From the NCBI RefSeq assembly GCF_963929015.1, contig NZ_CAWVHE010000012.1, positions 133,104-197,103 of the forward strand: a stretch of 64,000 nucleotides of DNA. The letters are read 5' to 3'. This DNA is from Merdimonas sp963929015. Lineage in GTDB: Bacteria > Bacillota > Clostridia > Lachnospirales > Lachnospiraceae. The notes beneath the pieces were generated by a model. It was not told the DNA's origin. It worked only from the letters and a program-made list of their open reading frames with translations, and did no database searches. Shown one piece after another: positions 9,013 through 17,438 of the stretch (its first letter is position 1; every line of letters begins with the position of its first letter). The translations under genes were made by a program, and so were the position numbers.

Positions 9013-9060
9013 GGGGGATGGGGACGGGGGATTTCTGGAAATCCCCCGTCCCCATCCCCC
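9013..9060. repeat. Palindrome family A, copy 2
   Basis: Perfect inverted repeat with 23-base arms and a 2-base loop around the core GGGGACGGGGGATTTC. Its private arm is GGGGGAT. It shares the TTTCCACA-rich stretch at 8938-9000 with copy 1, so two hairpins bracket one motif block. Confidence 0.85.
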
Positions 9061-9106
9061 ACGCCTTGTTATAGATATTATCTATATATCATATTTCTGT
9101 TATCAA

Positions 9107-9136
9107 TTGGACAAGGGTTGTGTGGACGGATAGAAT
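9107..9136 (+). promoter_or_regulatory. Possible promoter of the Fe-S/ABC/nucleoside hydrolase operon
   Basis: TTGGAC (9107-9112), an 18-base spacer and TAGAAT (9131-9136), about 35 bases before the ATG at 9171. This is the only convincing promoter found before the run of closely spaced genes to 20563. Confidence 0.4.
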
Positions 9137-9170
9137 ATCATAGAAGGGATAGTGTCAGGAGTTAGGATTT

Positions 9171-10238
9171 ATGGGGAAATATATGCGGATGACAGACCCG
9201 AGTGCCTGTGTGCATTGTCATAAGTGCAGGGAAAGCTGCAGTTTTCTGGAAAAATATGGATTGGATATTGGTGATGCGGACCGGATGAGTTCTCTGCTGT
9301 ATCATTGTTTCTTGTGTGGAAGGTGTTCGGAGGTTTGTCCGGAGGGCATTGATGGAAAGCAGATTTTATTAGATATGCGGCGAAGCCAGGTGGCGGAGCA
9401 TGGAGGCCGTCTGCAGGAACCGGGCTATGAAGGCCTGCTGGATGAAAAGGTAGGGTATCGTTACCGGAATTATGATTATAACCGGAAACAGCAGGAACAG
9501 AAGGGCAGAGGACAGAGCGGATCTGGAAATGTGGTATTGTTTGTCGGCTGCAATTTTCCTTCCTACTATCCGAAAACGACAGAGATGCTTGCAAAGCTTC
9601 TTATGGAGAAAGCTGGAATTGAAACGGTGTTTGACTGTTGTGGCAAGCCGGTCTCGGAGCTTGGGCTTGCAGATGAGGCCGGGGAGATGATCGCCGGGAT
9701 CAACCGGAAGCTTAGGGACCTTTCGGCAACGGAAGTGGTCATGGTCTGCCCGAATTGTTATGCGTATTTAAAAGGCAGACTGGAAGCAAAGGTGACCATG
9801 ATCTACGAAAAGCTGCAGGAGTTCGGGCTGGGAGAACCCCTTTCGGGGAAACGGAACATTTTTCTTCCCTGTCCTGACAGAGAGAGCCGAACCGTGTTAA
9901 AAAGCCTTCGTCCATTTCTTGTCGAAGAGCCGGAGCTGATTCTGGACGTTCAGTGCTGCGGGCTGGGAGGCTGCGCGGGGCGCAAAGAACCAGAGCTTGC
10001 CGCAGAGATGCTGCGACAGATCATGTGCGGCAATTATTCAGAAGGGAAGCAGGGGAAAGCGCCGGTCCGTGACGTGGATACCTATTGTGCATCCTGTGCA
10101 GGCAATATCGCCAGGCAGGGGTACGGGCAGGCGGGGCATCTGCTGGTTCAGATCCTGGGCTTGCAGGAGACTCCGGACGCGGTTCATGCCCGCGAGAATC
10201 GAGAGAAGTTCAGCGCGATCCGCAAAATACCGGTATGA
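9171..10238 (+). CDS. (Fe-S)-binding protein with CCG domains, HdrD/GlpC-like
   Basis: 355 residues. Two ferredoxin-type 4Fe-4S motifs are near the N terminus: CVHCHKCRESC and CFLCGRCSEVCP, each CX2CX2CX3C. Two cysteine-rich CCG modules follow: CCGKPVSELG near residue 156, and CCGLGGCAG with CASCAG between about 262 and 310. This is the architecture of heterodisulfide reductase subunit D, the GlpC subunit and LutA/LldE-type proteins, which pass electrons or reduce thiol/disulfide substrates. It has no flavin domain, so a partner is expected. It heads the operon containing a C_GCAxxG_C_C protein and a rhodanese, which suggests redox or sulfur chemistry. The substrate is unknown. Confidence 0.85.
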   Translation: MGKYMRMTDPSACVHCHKCRESCSFLEKYGLDIGDADRMSSLLYHCFLCGRCSEVCPEGIDGKQILLDMRRSQVAEHGGRLQEPGYEGLLDEKVGYRYRNYDYNRKQQEQKGRGQSGSGNVVLFVGCNFPSYYPKTTEMLAKLLMEKAGIETVFDCCGKPVSELGLADEAGEMIAGINRKLRDLSATEVVMVCPNCYAYLKGRLEAKVTMIYEKLQEFGLGEPLSGKRNIFLPCPDRESRTVLKSLRPFLVEEPELILDVQCCGLGGCAGRKEPELAAEMLRQIMCGNYSEGKQGKAPVRDVDTYCASCAGNIARQGYGQAGHLLVQILGLQETPDAVHARENREKFSAIRKIPV

Positions 10239-10323
10239 CGAAAACATTTCTTACGGCGAGCTGTTATGACAGAGGAATCGCATGGATTTGACCAATATAA
10301 ATATGTAAGAAAGGGAGCATACA

Positions 10324-10752
10324 ATGAAAAAAGAAGAGATCCGGCAATTATTTATTCAGGGAATCGACTGCTCACAGGTGGTGGCCGGTCATTTTGCACA
10401 GGAAATGGGAATGACGACAGAAGAGGCCAGAAAGGTATCCGCCTGTTTTGGCGGCGGCATGATGTGCGGGGAGACCTGCGGAGCGGTGACAGGAGCCCTG
10501 ATGGTGATCGGCATGAAGTACGGCCATTGTAAGGAGGGAGACCTGGAGCAGAAAAATATTATGATGGCCAAGGTGGCGGAGTTTAAAAAACATTTTCATA
10601 AAAAATATCCGTCCTGCATGTGTAAAGATTTGCTGGGACATGATGTGGGACAGCCCGGAGAACTGGAAAAAGTACTGGAAGAAGGGCTGATGATGGACTT
10701 TTGCCCGCATGTGGTAAATGCGGCGATTGACGCGTTGGAGCAGGTGTTGTAA
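10324..10752 (+). CDS. C_GCAxxG_C_C family redox-type protein
   Basis: 142 residues. The family signature is visible: GIDCSQVVAGHF near the N terminus, then GGGMMCGETCGAVTGA (about 41-56), and later conserved cysteines in KYPSCMCKDLLG and DFCPHVV. The family is small and cysteine-rich, and is presumed to bind metal or take part in electron transfer; its biochemical role is not established. AAGGGAG precedes the ATG. Its stop is directly followed by the ATG of the next gene at 10753, a strong sign of co-translation with the glycosyltransferase fusion. Confidence 0.88.
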   Translation: MKKEEIRQLFIQGIDCSQVVAGHFAQEMGMTTEEARKVSACFGGGMMCGETCGAVTGALMVIGMKYGHCKEGDLEQKNIMMAKVAEFKKHFHKKYPSCMCKDLLGHDVGQPGELEKVLEEGLMMDFCPHVVNAAIDALEQVL

Positions 10753-12156
10753 ATGAAACAGGCAATTATTGTGTTTACCAGGATTCCTGTTCCGGGCAAG
10801 ACCAAGACGCGGATGATGCCTGCTTTGTCAGGGAAACAGTGCGCCAGGCTTCATACCTGCTTTCTGCGGGACATTGCCGGGGTATGCAAAAAAACGGATG
10901 CAGACTTGTTTGTGAATTATACAGGGTGCGATGCAAGTCCGGAAAAATCCGGGAAGAATCTAAGTCCGGAAAGATACGGGAAGAATGTAAGTCCGGAAGG
11001 ACGTCGGGCAGAAGCTTTGGTGCAGATCTTCGGGCAGGAGGCAGGGTACTTTCCCCAAGAGGGAGATACGCTGGGAGAGCGGATGTACAACGCCATCCGC
11101 ACAGTGCTCTTCAAAGGGTATGAGAGCTGTGTCCTGATCGGCACTGACATTCCGGAGATCCGGCCGGAACATCTCAGGCGGGCCTTTGAGGTGCTGGAGG
11201 AGACGGATCTGGTATTTGGCCGGACGGTGGACGGCGGTTATTATCTGGTGGGGATGAAGAAGCCCTGGAAGGAAGCCTTTGGTCTGGAGACTTACGGTGT
11301 CTCCACTGTGTTTGCGGATACCCTGAAAAGACTGGAGGCAGAGAAGATTTCCGTGGGTTATACAGCCACTTTGCAGGATATGGATACGCCGGAGGATCTC
11401 AATGCCTGCCGCAGACGCATGCGGACGGACGAAAGCTTTAAGAATACACATACCGGCCGCTTTCTGGCCGCCATAAGCCGGATTTCCATTATTATACCCT
11501 TATATAATGAAGAGACTACTATCGAACAGCTGCAACGTCAGCTGTGGCCGCTCAAAGATAAATGTGAGATTATTTTTGTAGATGGTGAAAGTACAGACGG
11601 CACACTGGAAAAATTGTCGCCGGAGTTCCGGCTGGTCCGGGCAAAAAAAAGCCGGGCTGCACAGATGAATGCCGGCGCGCTGGCAAGCAGCGGCGACATA
11701 TTATTCTTTCTTCATTGTGACAGCGAACTGCCGGCGCACCCTCTGGAGCAGATCCGGGAGGTCATGCGGGATTATGAGGCGGGATGTTTCGGGATTGCCT
11801 TTCATTCCCGGAATTTCTTCATGTTTACCTGCAGGGTGATCTCCAACCACAGGGTCAAAGACCGGAAAGTGATGTTCGGCGATCAGGGAATTTTTATCGA
11901 CCGGGAGCTCTTTTTTGAAGTGGGAATGTTCCCGGAGATCCCGGTAATGGAAGACTATCAGTTGTCTTTGACATTAAAAGAACGAAGGGTGCGCCTGGGG
12001 ATGACCAGAAAACGGATCTGCACCTCGGACCGGAGATTTCCTCCCGGCACGATCCCGAAACTGCGGCTGATGTGGAAAATGAACCGCCTTCGGAAAATGT
12101 ACCGGGATCATGTGCCCATTGAGATCATTGCAGATCAGTACCGGGACGTGCGCTAG
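10753..12156 (+). CDS. Fused TIGR04282-type and TIGR04283-type glycosyltransferases
   Basis: 467 residues joining two enzymes. Residues 1 to about 225 match the DUF2064/TIGR04282 transferase: IIVFTRIPVPGKTKTRM, LIGTDIPEI and GRTVDGGYYLVGM. Residues 241-467 are a GT2 domain of the TIGR04283 type: ISIIIPLYNEETTIEQL, FVDGESTDGTLE, KSRAAQMNAGALASSGD, FLHCDSELP and PVMEDYQLSL. The two families are usually separate neighbouring genes and are linked in databases to arsenosugar biosynthesis with ArsM/ArsS. No arsM or arsS is visible here. A 27-base tandem duplication (10935-11000) inserts SPE-x4-GKN units in the first domain. It is translationally coupled to the C_GCAxxG_C_C gene. The sugar donor and acceptor are unknown. 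Confidence 0.85.
   Translation: MKQAIIVFTRIPVPGKTKTRMMPALSGKQCARLHTCFLRDIAGVCKKTDADLFVNYTGCDASPEKSGKNLSPERYGKNVSPEGRRAEALVQIFGQEAGYFPQEGDTLGERMYNAIRTVLFKGYESCVLIGTDIPEIRPEHLRRAFEVLEETDLVFGRTVDGGYYLVGMKKPWKEAFGLETYGVSTVFADTLKRLEAEKISVGYTATLQDMDTPEDLNACRRRMRTDESFKNTHTGRFLAAISRISIIIPLYNEETTIEQLQRQLWPLKDKCEIIFVDGESTDGTLEKLSPEFRLVRAKKSRAAQMNAGALASSGDILFFLHCDSELPAHPLEQIREVMRDYEAGCFGIAFHSRNFFMFTCRVISNHRVKDRKVMFGDQGIFIDRELFFEVGMFPEIPVMEDYQLSLTLKERRVRLGMTRKRICTSDRRFPPGTIPKLRLMWKMNRLRKMYRDHVPIEIIADQYRDVR
10935..11000 (+). repeat. 27-base in-frame tandem repeat
   Basis: Units begin at 10935, 10962 and 10989 (the last partial), each starting AAGTCCGGA. They encode SPEKSGKNL, SPERYGKNV and SPEGRR. The repeat length is a multiple of three, so the frame of the fused transferase is kept. 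Confidence 0.75.
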
Positions 12157-12226
12157 CATACCGGCAGGTCGAAAAACGATAAGAGATAAGATAAGAGAAG
12201 AGATAAGCGAAGAAAGGAAAGAAACG

Positions 12227-13234
12227 ATGAGCGAAGAAAGCAGGATCCGTGCATATGCCGCGCTTCCGGAATACCGGAAGGCTCTGGGACTTCCGCCGGA
12301 GGTAACGGAACAATATGAGATGCTGGCACAGGGCGAATACAACCGCAATTATCTGTTTACTCATCCGGTGACCAGGCAGAAACTGCTGTTTCGGGTGAAC
12401 TTTGGAAGCCAGATGCACCTGGAGGATCAGATTGGCTATGAATATCAGGCCCTGGCGCTTCTGGAACCTTCCGGAAGGACGCCAAGACCCCTCTATGTGG
12501 ACGGCAGCCTGGCGCATCTGCCTTATGGTGTGATGGTCATGGAGTTCCTGCCGGGACATGTGCTGGATTATCACACAGAGCTTCCTTTTGCTGCAGAGTG
12601 TATGGCAGACATCCACAGTCTGGAGGTTTCGCCGGATACCCATCTGATCGCCCCGGAAAATCAGCTGCGGGCCATCCTGGAAGAATGTGAGGAAATGTTT
12701 GCGGTTTATGAATCTTCTTCCGCAGGCGACGGGGCAAAAAAACGGCAGATCCGGAGGATGCTGGATCTGGTGTGGAAGAAGGCGGATGCGCTTAGCCCGC
12801 CGTCTTACCGGTGCTGTATCAACACAGAACTGAATTCCACCAACTTTCTGATTAACGGGGCGGGAAAAGGAAACTATCTGATTGACTGGGAGAAGCCATT
12901 GTACGGGGAGCCGGCTCAGGATCTGGGACATTTTCTGGCGCCTACGACCACTTTCTGGAAAACAGATGTGATATTGACAAAAAAAGAAATGAAATCGTTT
13001 GTTGAGAAATATATCAATTGCGTGGCGGGGAGGTTTGACACGGAAAATCTGATGGAACGGACGATGGTATATATTCCGGTGACCTGTCTAAGAGGCATCA
13101 CCTGGTGCGCCATGGCCTGGATCCAGTACCAGGATCCGGACAGAAAGATTACTAACGCGTCCACGGCCAGGAAGCTGGAGGAATATTTAAGCACAGAATT
13201 TCTGGATCGGATCGAGCAGAATGATATCGCCTAA
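12227..13234 (+). CDS. APH/choline kinase-like phosphotransferase
   Basis: 335 residues from ATG 12227, with AAAGGA eight bases upstream. Kinase-like fold of the aminoglycoside phosphotransferase/choline kinase group: the N-lobe has YNRNYLF and KLLFRVNFGS, the hinge PYGVMVMEFLPGHVL, and the C-lobe INTELNSTNFLI followed by NYLIDWEKPLYGEPAQDLGH. In the catalytic loop the usual HxD is replaced by NTE, so a Glu stands where the catalytic Asp is expected; the metal-binding IDWE is present. Small-molecule kinases such as thiamine, choline and methylthioribose kinases share this fold. Placed before a YnjB-type importer and a nucleoside hydrolase, it may phosphorylate an imported compound or its cleavage product. 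Confidence 0.78.
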   Translation: MSEESRIRAYAALPEYRKALGLPPEVTEQYEMLAQGEYNRNYLFTHPVTRQKLLFRVNFGSQMHLEDQIGYEYQALALLEPSGRTPRPLYVDGSLAHLPYGVMVMEFLPGHVLDYHTELPFAAECMADIHSLEVSPDTHLIAPENQLRAILEECEEMFAVYESSSAGDGAKKRQIRRMLDLVWKKADALSPPSYRCCINTELNSTNFLINGAGKGNYLIDWEKPLYGEPAQDLGHFLAPTTTFWKTDVILTKKEMKSFVEKYINCVAGRFDTENLMERTMVYIPVTCLRGITWCAMAWIQYQDPDRKITNASTARKLEEYLSTEFLDRIEQNDIA

Positions 13235-13325
13235 GAGCGGCAAATTCCAAAGGAAGTCCACGGGTGACAGAGCATCATGCATCATCACTTAAGACAGCAG
13301 TAAAAAAATAGAAGGAGAAAAGAAC

Positions 13326-14594
13326 ATGAAGAAGAAAATTGTAACAGCAATGCTTGCGGCGGCCATGACCCTTTCTCTGGCGGCCTGCGGAGGCGGAAGC
13401 GACCAGAGCACAGAAGGAAATGGCGCTGACACAGAGACAGAGGCTTCCGGGGATTCCCTGGAAGAGATGTCTTTTGAGGAGATGGCAGAAGAAGCCAAAG
13501 GTTCTACCGTTACCTTTTACGGTTGGGGCGGAGACGAAGCCCTTAATGAGTGGCTGGACAATGTATTTGCTCCCACTATGAAAGAAAAATATGACATTAC
13601 CATGGAGCGCGTGCCCATGGATATTGAGCAGGTGTTAAGTCAGCTCTCCGGCGAGATAGAAGGCGGCGAGGAGGACGGCAGCATCGACATGATCTGGATC
13701 AATGGCGAAAACTTCCAGTCTGCCAAAGAAAACAACATGCTTTACGGACCATTTACCGACAAGCTTCCTAATTTTAACGACTATGTAGACGCCGAGTCCG
13801 AGGATGTGACTCTGGACTTTGCGTATCCCATTGAAGGGTACGAGGCTCCTTATGGAAAGGCCCAGGTCGTATTGATCGCAGATACGGCAGTAACCCCGGA
13901 TCTTCCCACCAGCGCGGAGGCTCTGGAAGAATTTGTAAAAAAATATCCGGGCAAAGTGACCTACCCGGCGCTTCCGGATTTCACAGGCAGCGCGTTTGTG
14001 AGAAACATTATCTATGAAATCTGCGGCTATGAGCAGTTCCTGGATATGGAAGCGGACAAAGAGACTGTACGGGAAGCAGTCGAGCCTGCCATGGAATATT
14101 TAAGAGGCCTGAATCCTTACCTGTGGAATGAAGGCAAGACATTCCCGGATTCTTCCACTACACTGGACAATATGTTTGCGGACGGAGAAGTGGTGTTGAA
14201 CATGACTTATGACGCCTACACCACCGGCATCAAGATTGCAGACGGCACTTATACCGAGACGACCCAGTCCTTCCAGTTTGACAAAGGAACGATCGGAAAC
14301 ACGAACTTTATGGCCATTGCGGCAAACTCCGGCAACAAGGCAGGCGCCATGGTAGCCATCAATGAGATGCTGTCTCCGGAAATGCAGGCAAGCAGATATG
14401 AAGAGCTGAAGGTCATCCCTGTACTGGATAATGAAAAGTTGTCCGAGGATCAGAAAGCAGCATTCGACAGCGTAGATCTCGGACCAGGAACCATCCCTCA
14501 GGATGAAATGCTTTCTAAGAGACTTCCGGAGATGCCGGCAGAGCTTGTGCCGATCATTGAGGAAATCTGGACCGAGGAAGTTGTAGGACAGTAA
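13326..14594 (+). CDS. ABC transporter substrate-binding lipoprotein, YnjB-like
   Basis: 422 residues. Signal peptide with lipobox LSLAAC (Cys about residue 21), then a Ser/Glu-rich linker. The mature part contains VTFYGWGGDEALNEWLD, SIDMIWINGENFQSAKE and LYGPFTDKLPN, which match the E. coli YnjB group (COG4134) rather than maltose- or spermidine-type binders. The lipoprotein would capture a ligand outside the membrane for the permease pair that follows 30 bases downstream. The ligand of the Ynj family is not established; thiamine-like and sulfur-containing compounds have been considered. Context with a nucleoside hydrolase suggests a glycosidic ligand, which is inference. Confidence 0.88.
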   Translation: MKKKIVTAMLAAAMTLSLAACGGGSDQSTEGNGADTETEASGDSLEEMSFEEMAEEAKGSTVTFYGWGGDEALNEWLDNVFAPTMKEKYDITMERVPMDIEQVLSQLSGEIEGGEEDGSIDMIWINGENFQSAKENNMLYGPFTDKLPNFNDYVDAESEDVTLDFAYPIEGYEAPYGKAQVVLIADTAVTPDLPTSAEALEEFVKKYPGKVTYPALPDFTGSAFVRNIIYEICGYEQFLDMEADKETVREAVEPAMEYLRGLNPYLWNEGKTFPDSSTTLDNMFADGEVVLNMTYDAYTTGIKIADGTYTETTQSFQFDKGTIGNTNFMAIAANSGNKAGAMVAINEMLSPEMQASRYEELKVIPVLDNEKLSEDQKAAFDSVDLGPGTIPQDEMLSKRLPEMPAELVPIIEEIWTEEVVGQ

Positions 14595-14624
14595 AAACGA
14601 ACAGAAATTGACAGGAAACGATAT

Positions 14625-15500
14625 ATGAAGAAGAAACTGACGCCGTATCTGCTGCTGTTGCCGCAGATCCTGCTTACGGTTCTGTTTCTGACCGGACTGA
14701 TCACAGGGATCACCCAGAGCCTGGGGGTGGTTCCTGCGTTCGGTCTTACAGAGCCTACGCTTGCTTATTACAAAGAAATAGTTTCCAGGCCGGATATGGT
14801 AAGCTCTATTCTCTACAGCCTGAGGATCTCTCTTTTCTCGGCGGTGCTGGCCACTGTGGGAGGCACTTTTCTGTGCGGCCTGTGCGTGATGGAGAAAAAG
14901 ACCAGAGGAGGCGTGATGCGGATCGTCCAACTGCCCGTTATTGTTCCTCATGTGGTGGTGGCTTTGTTTGTGATCAACATCCTGTCTCAGAACGGGATCC
15001 TGGCGCGGATCGCGTATTTGTTTGGACTGATCAGCGATCAGCAGGAATTTCCCCTTCTTATCTACGATGGAAATGGAGTGGGGGTAATCCTGGCTTATGT
15101 ATGGAAGGAACTGCCTTTTATCGTTTTTTTTACTGCGGCGCTGATGGCCAATGTCAGCGGCAGTCTGGGAGAGGCGGCGATCAACCTGGGAGCCGGCAGA
15201 TGGACGGCGTTTTTCCGGGTGACCCTTCCGCTCTGCCGCAATACCATCTGCAGTGGATTTCTGATCATTTTCGTATTTGCGCTGGGAGCCTATGAGATGC
15301 CGTTCCTGCTGGGAGCGACCGTGCCAAAGGCATTGCCGATCCTGGCCTACCAGGAGTACACCCACCCGGATCTTCAACACAGGCCGTATGCCATGGCGCT
15401 GAACGGAGTGATCATCCTGATCTCTCTTGCCTGTGCGGCAGTGTATTTTATACTGATGGAGAAAAATATAAAGCAAGTAAGGAAAAGTGAGGAAGTATGA
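14625..15500 (+). CDS. ABC transporter permease (YnjC-like, first half)
   Basis: 291 residues with six hydrophobic segments. The cytoplasmic EAA loop is visible as LGEAAINLGAGRWTAFFRVT. In E. coli YnjC is one long protein with two permease modules; here the modules are two genes overlapping by four bases. It forms a heterodimeric channel with the product of 15497-16312 and is driven by the ATPase at 16386. The ATG is preceded by AGGAAACG. Confidence 0.88.
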   Translation: MKKKLTPYLLLLPQILLTVLFLTGLITGITQSLGVVPAFGLTEPTLAYYKEIVSRPDMVSSILYSLRISLFSAVLATVGGTFLCGLCVMEKKTRGGVMRIVQLPVIVPHVVVALFVINILSQNGILARIAYLFGLISDQQEFPLLIYDGNGVGVILAYVWKELPFIVFFTAALMANVSGSLGEAAINLGAGRWTAFFRVTLPLCRNTICSGFLIIFVFALGAYEMPFLLGATVPKALPILAYQEYTHPDLQHRPYAMALNGVIILISLACAAVYFILMEKNIKQVRKSEEV

Positions 15501-16312
15501 GAAAGAAGAAAACATACCGGATGGGCCCGTTGATCCTGTTTCTTGTCTCGACAGTGATCCTTGTGCCTGCGGCCATTATGCTGATCTGGATCTTTACCGA
15601 GCGGTGGGCGTGGCCGGATCTTTCTCCCCAGGTCTTTTCTCTGCGGGCCCTGAAGGAGATCCTGGGGAGAAAAGAAGAGACAGCCAGGCTCTTTGTGTCC
15701 AGCATCCTGATTTCGACGGCTGTGGCTCTGCTGTCGGTGACGATTGGTATCATGACATCCAGAGCGCTGGTGTTTTATCGTTTCTTTGGCAAGAAAATCA
15801 TGTCGTTTTTTACTGTATTGCCATTTATGGTTCCGGCCACTGTATTTGCCATGGGGATCCAGATTACCTTTATCCGTATGGGCCTGAACAATACGGTGAC
15901 TGGTGTGATCCTTGCTCATCTGATCTGTTCTCTGCCTTACGCGGTGCGATTGCTGCAGGATGGTACAGAGGCCGTGGGGCAGAAGCTGGAAGAGCAGGCA
16001 AGAGTTCTGGGCGCGGGCCCGGGGAAGGCGTTTTTCCGCGTGACCCTTCCGATGCTTGCCCCGGTGGTCCTCTCTGCAGCCAGCATGTCCTACATCGTAT
16101 CATTCAGCCAGTATTTCCTGACCCTTTTGATCGGAGGAGGCAATGTCCGTACCTTCACCATTGTGATGGTGCCCTATCTTTCCGGCGGAGACCGGAACAT
16201 TGCCTGCATTTACAGCGCTTTTTTCCTGGGCGTGACCCTGATCGTTTTCTGGGTATTTGAACTGCTGGCCGGCCGGTGGATCAGGAACACCGGCGGAGAC
16301 TATTATACATAG
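15497..16312 (+). CDS. ABC transporter permease (YnjC-like, second half)
   Basis: 271 residues with six hydrophobic segments. EAA loop LEEQARVLGAGPGKAFFRVT about 100 residues from the C terminus, with the conserved Gly and the TLP that follows. Its ATG overlaps the TGA of the preceding permease (ATGA), indicating translational coupling. It belongs to the binding-protein-dependent importer family with the iron/thiamine/spermidine-type permeases. Confidence 0.88.
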   Translation: MRKKKTYRMGPLILFLVSTVILVPAAIMLIWIFTERWAWPDLSPQVFSLRALKEILGRKEETARLFVSSILISTAVALLSVTIGIMTSRALVFYRFFGKKIMSFFTVLPFMVPATVFAMGIQITFIRMGLNNTVTGVILAHLICSLPYAVRLLQDGTEAVGQKLEEQARVLGAGPGKAFFRVTLPMLAPVVLSAASMSYIVSFSQYFLTLLIGGGNVRTFTIVMVPYLSGGDRNIACIYSAFFLGVTLIVFWVFELLAGRWIRNTGGDYYT

Positions 16313-16385
16313 AGGACAGGAAAAATGTTCATCGCAGACAGAACACAGATAATCGGAAGAATACAGAAGCAAAGAGGTACAGCAC

Positions 16386-17438
16386 ATGAGTCTGACAGTT
16401 GATCAGTTACAGGTAGCTCTGCAGGGAAAAGAAATCCTGCATAAGATACAGCTCCATATGGAGGAAGGAGAGTTTCTCTCTCTCATTGGAGCCTCCGGGT
16501 GCGGCAAGACCACACTGTTAAAAAGCATTGCCGGTCTTTTGGAGGTACAAAAAGGAGATATTCGCATCCATGGGGAATCGGTGCTTGAAAAAGCGCCGGA
16601 AAAGCGGGGAACGGTGATCGTATTCCAGGATCTTCGCCTGTTCCCTCATATGACGGTGGAGAAAAATATCGCCTTTCCCATGGAATTAAAGAAGACGCCA
16701 AAAGACGTGCAGAAAAAGAGGGTAGAACAGCTTCTGGGCGAGGTACAGCTGGAAGGTTACGGCAGGCGGAAGATCCGGGAACTGTCCGGAGGTCAGATGC
16801 AGCGGGTAGCCCTGGCGAGAGCCCTGGCAGCAGATCCCGGGATCCTTTTGCTGGACGAGCCCTTTTCCGGACTGGACGAACGACTTCGGCAGGAAATGGG
16901 ACAGCTGGTAAAGAAGCTTCACAGGGAACGGAAGATCACCACCATCCTGGTGACTCATGATAAACGGGAGGCCCTGCAGATGTCAGACCGGATCGCCCTT
17001 ATGAAAGACGGCCAGATCCTGCAGCATGGAACGCCGCAGGAGATCTATTTCCATCCGGTTTCCCGCTATGCGGCAGAATATTTTGGAAAATGCAATTACA
17101 TCCGGGGAGAGGTCAGAGAGGGGCGCTTTGAAAGCAGGCTTTTTACGGCAAATGTCCGCATGCCGGATGGCTGCTACGACGCCATGATCCGCCCCTTCCA
17201 GGTAAACCTTTTGCCGGAAGGAGAGGCAAAGATCCGGGAAGTCACCTTTATGGGAGAACTGGCGGAAGTAGTGGCAGATACACAGGCAGGCAGCCTGATC
17301 TGCCAGACATCGGCAGATCAAGGCCTGGAAGAACGATTTGCGCCTGGAAAAACGGCCGGGATCCAGATCCTTTCCGGGGAGCCCTGGCTCTTTCCCGTAC
17401 TGCAAAAAGGAGGAAAAGATGAAGAAGATCTTATTTGA
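16386..17438 (+). CDS. ABC transporter ATP-binding protein (YnjD/PotA-like)
   Basis: 350 residues. Walker A GASGCGKTT (35-43), Q-loop FQDLRLFPHMTVE, signature LSGGQMQRVALARAL, Walker B ILLLDEPFSGLD and the switch His in LVTHDKREAL. About 110 extra residues follow the ATPase core and resemble the TOBE-like regulatory domain of spermidine/iron-type importers. It lies 73 bases after the second permease, and its last 20 bases overlap the nucleoside hydrolase start. It powers the importer encoded at 13326-16312. Confidence 0.92.
   Translation: MSLTVDQLQVALQGKEILHKIQLHMEEGEFLSLIGASGCGKTTLLKSIAGLLEVQKGDIRIHGESVLEKAPEKRGTVIVFQDLRLFPHMTVEKNIAFPMELKKTPKDVQKKRVEQLLGEVQLEGYGRRKIRELSGGQMQRVALARALAADPGILLLDEPFSGLDERLRQEMGQLVKKLHRERKITTILVTHDKREALQMSDRIALMKDGQILQHGTPQEIYFHPVSRYAAEYFGKCNYIRGEVREGRFESRLFTANVRMPDGCYDAMIRPFQVNLLPEGEAKIREVTFMGELAEVVADTQAGSLICQTSADQGLEERFAPGKTAGIQILSGEPWLFPVLQKGGKDEEDLI

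Noticed and set aside
8887..9060. Insertion sequence or attachment site marked by the two palindromes
   Set aside because: No transposase or integrase between or beside them and no target duplications seen; treated as a dispersed repeat.
14100..15515. Long open frames on the minus strand opposite the importer genes and opposite other genes (for example 919-1773 and 26737-27981)
   Set aside because: No ribosome-binding sites or protein motifs; they mirror the codon bias of strongly supported plus-strand genes.
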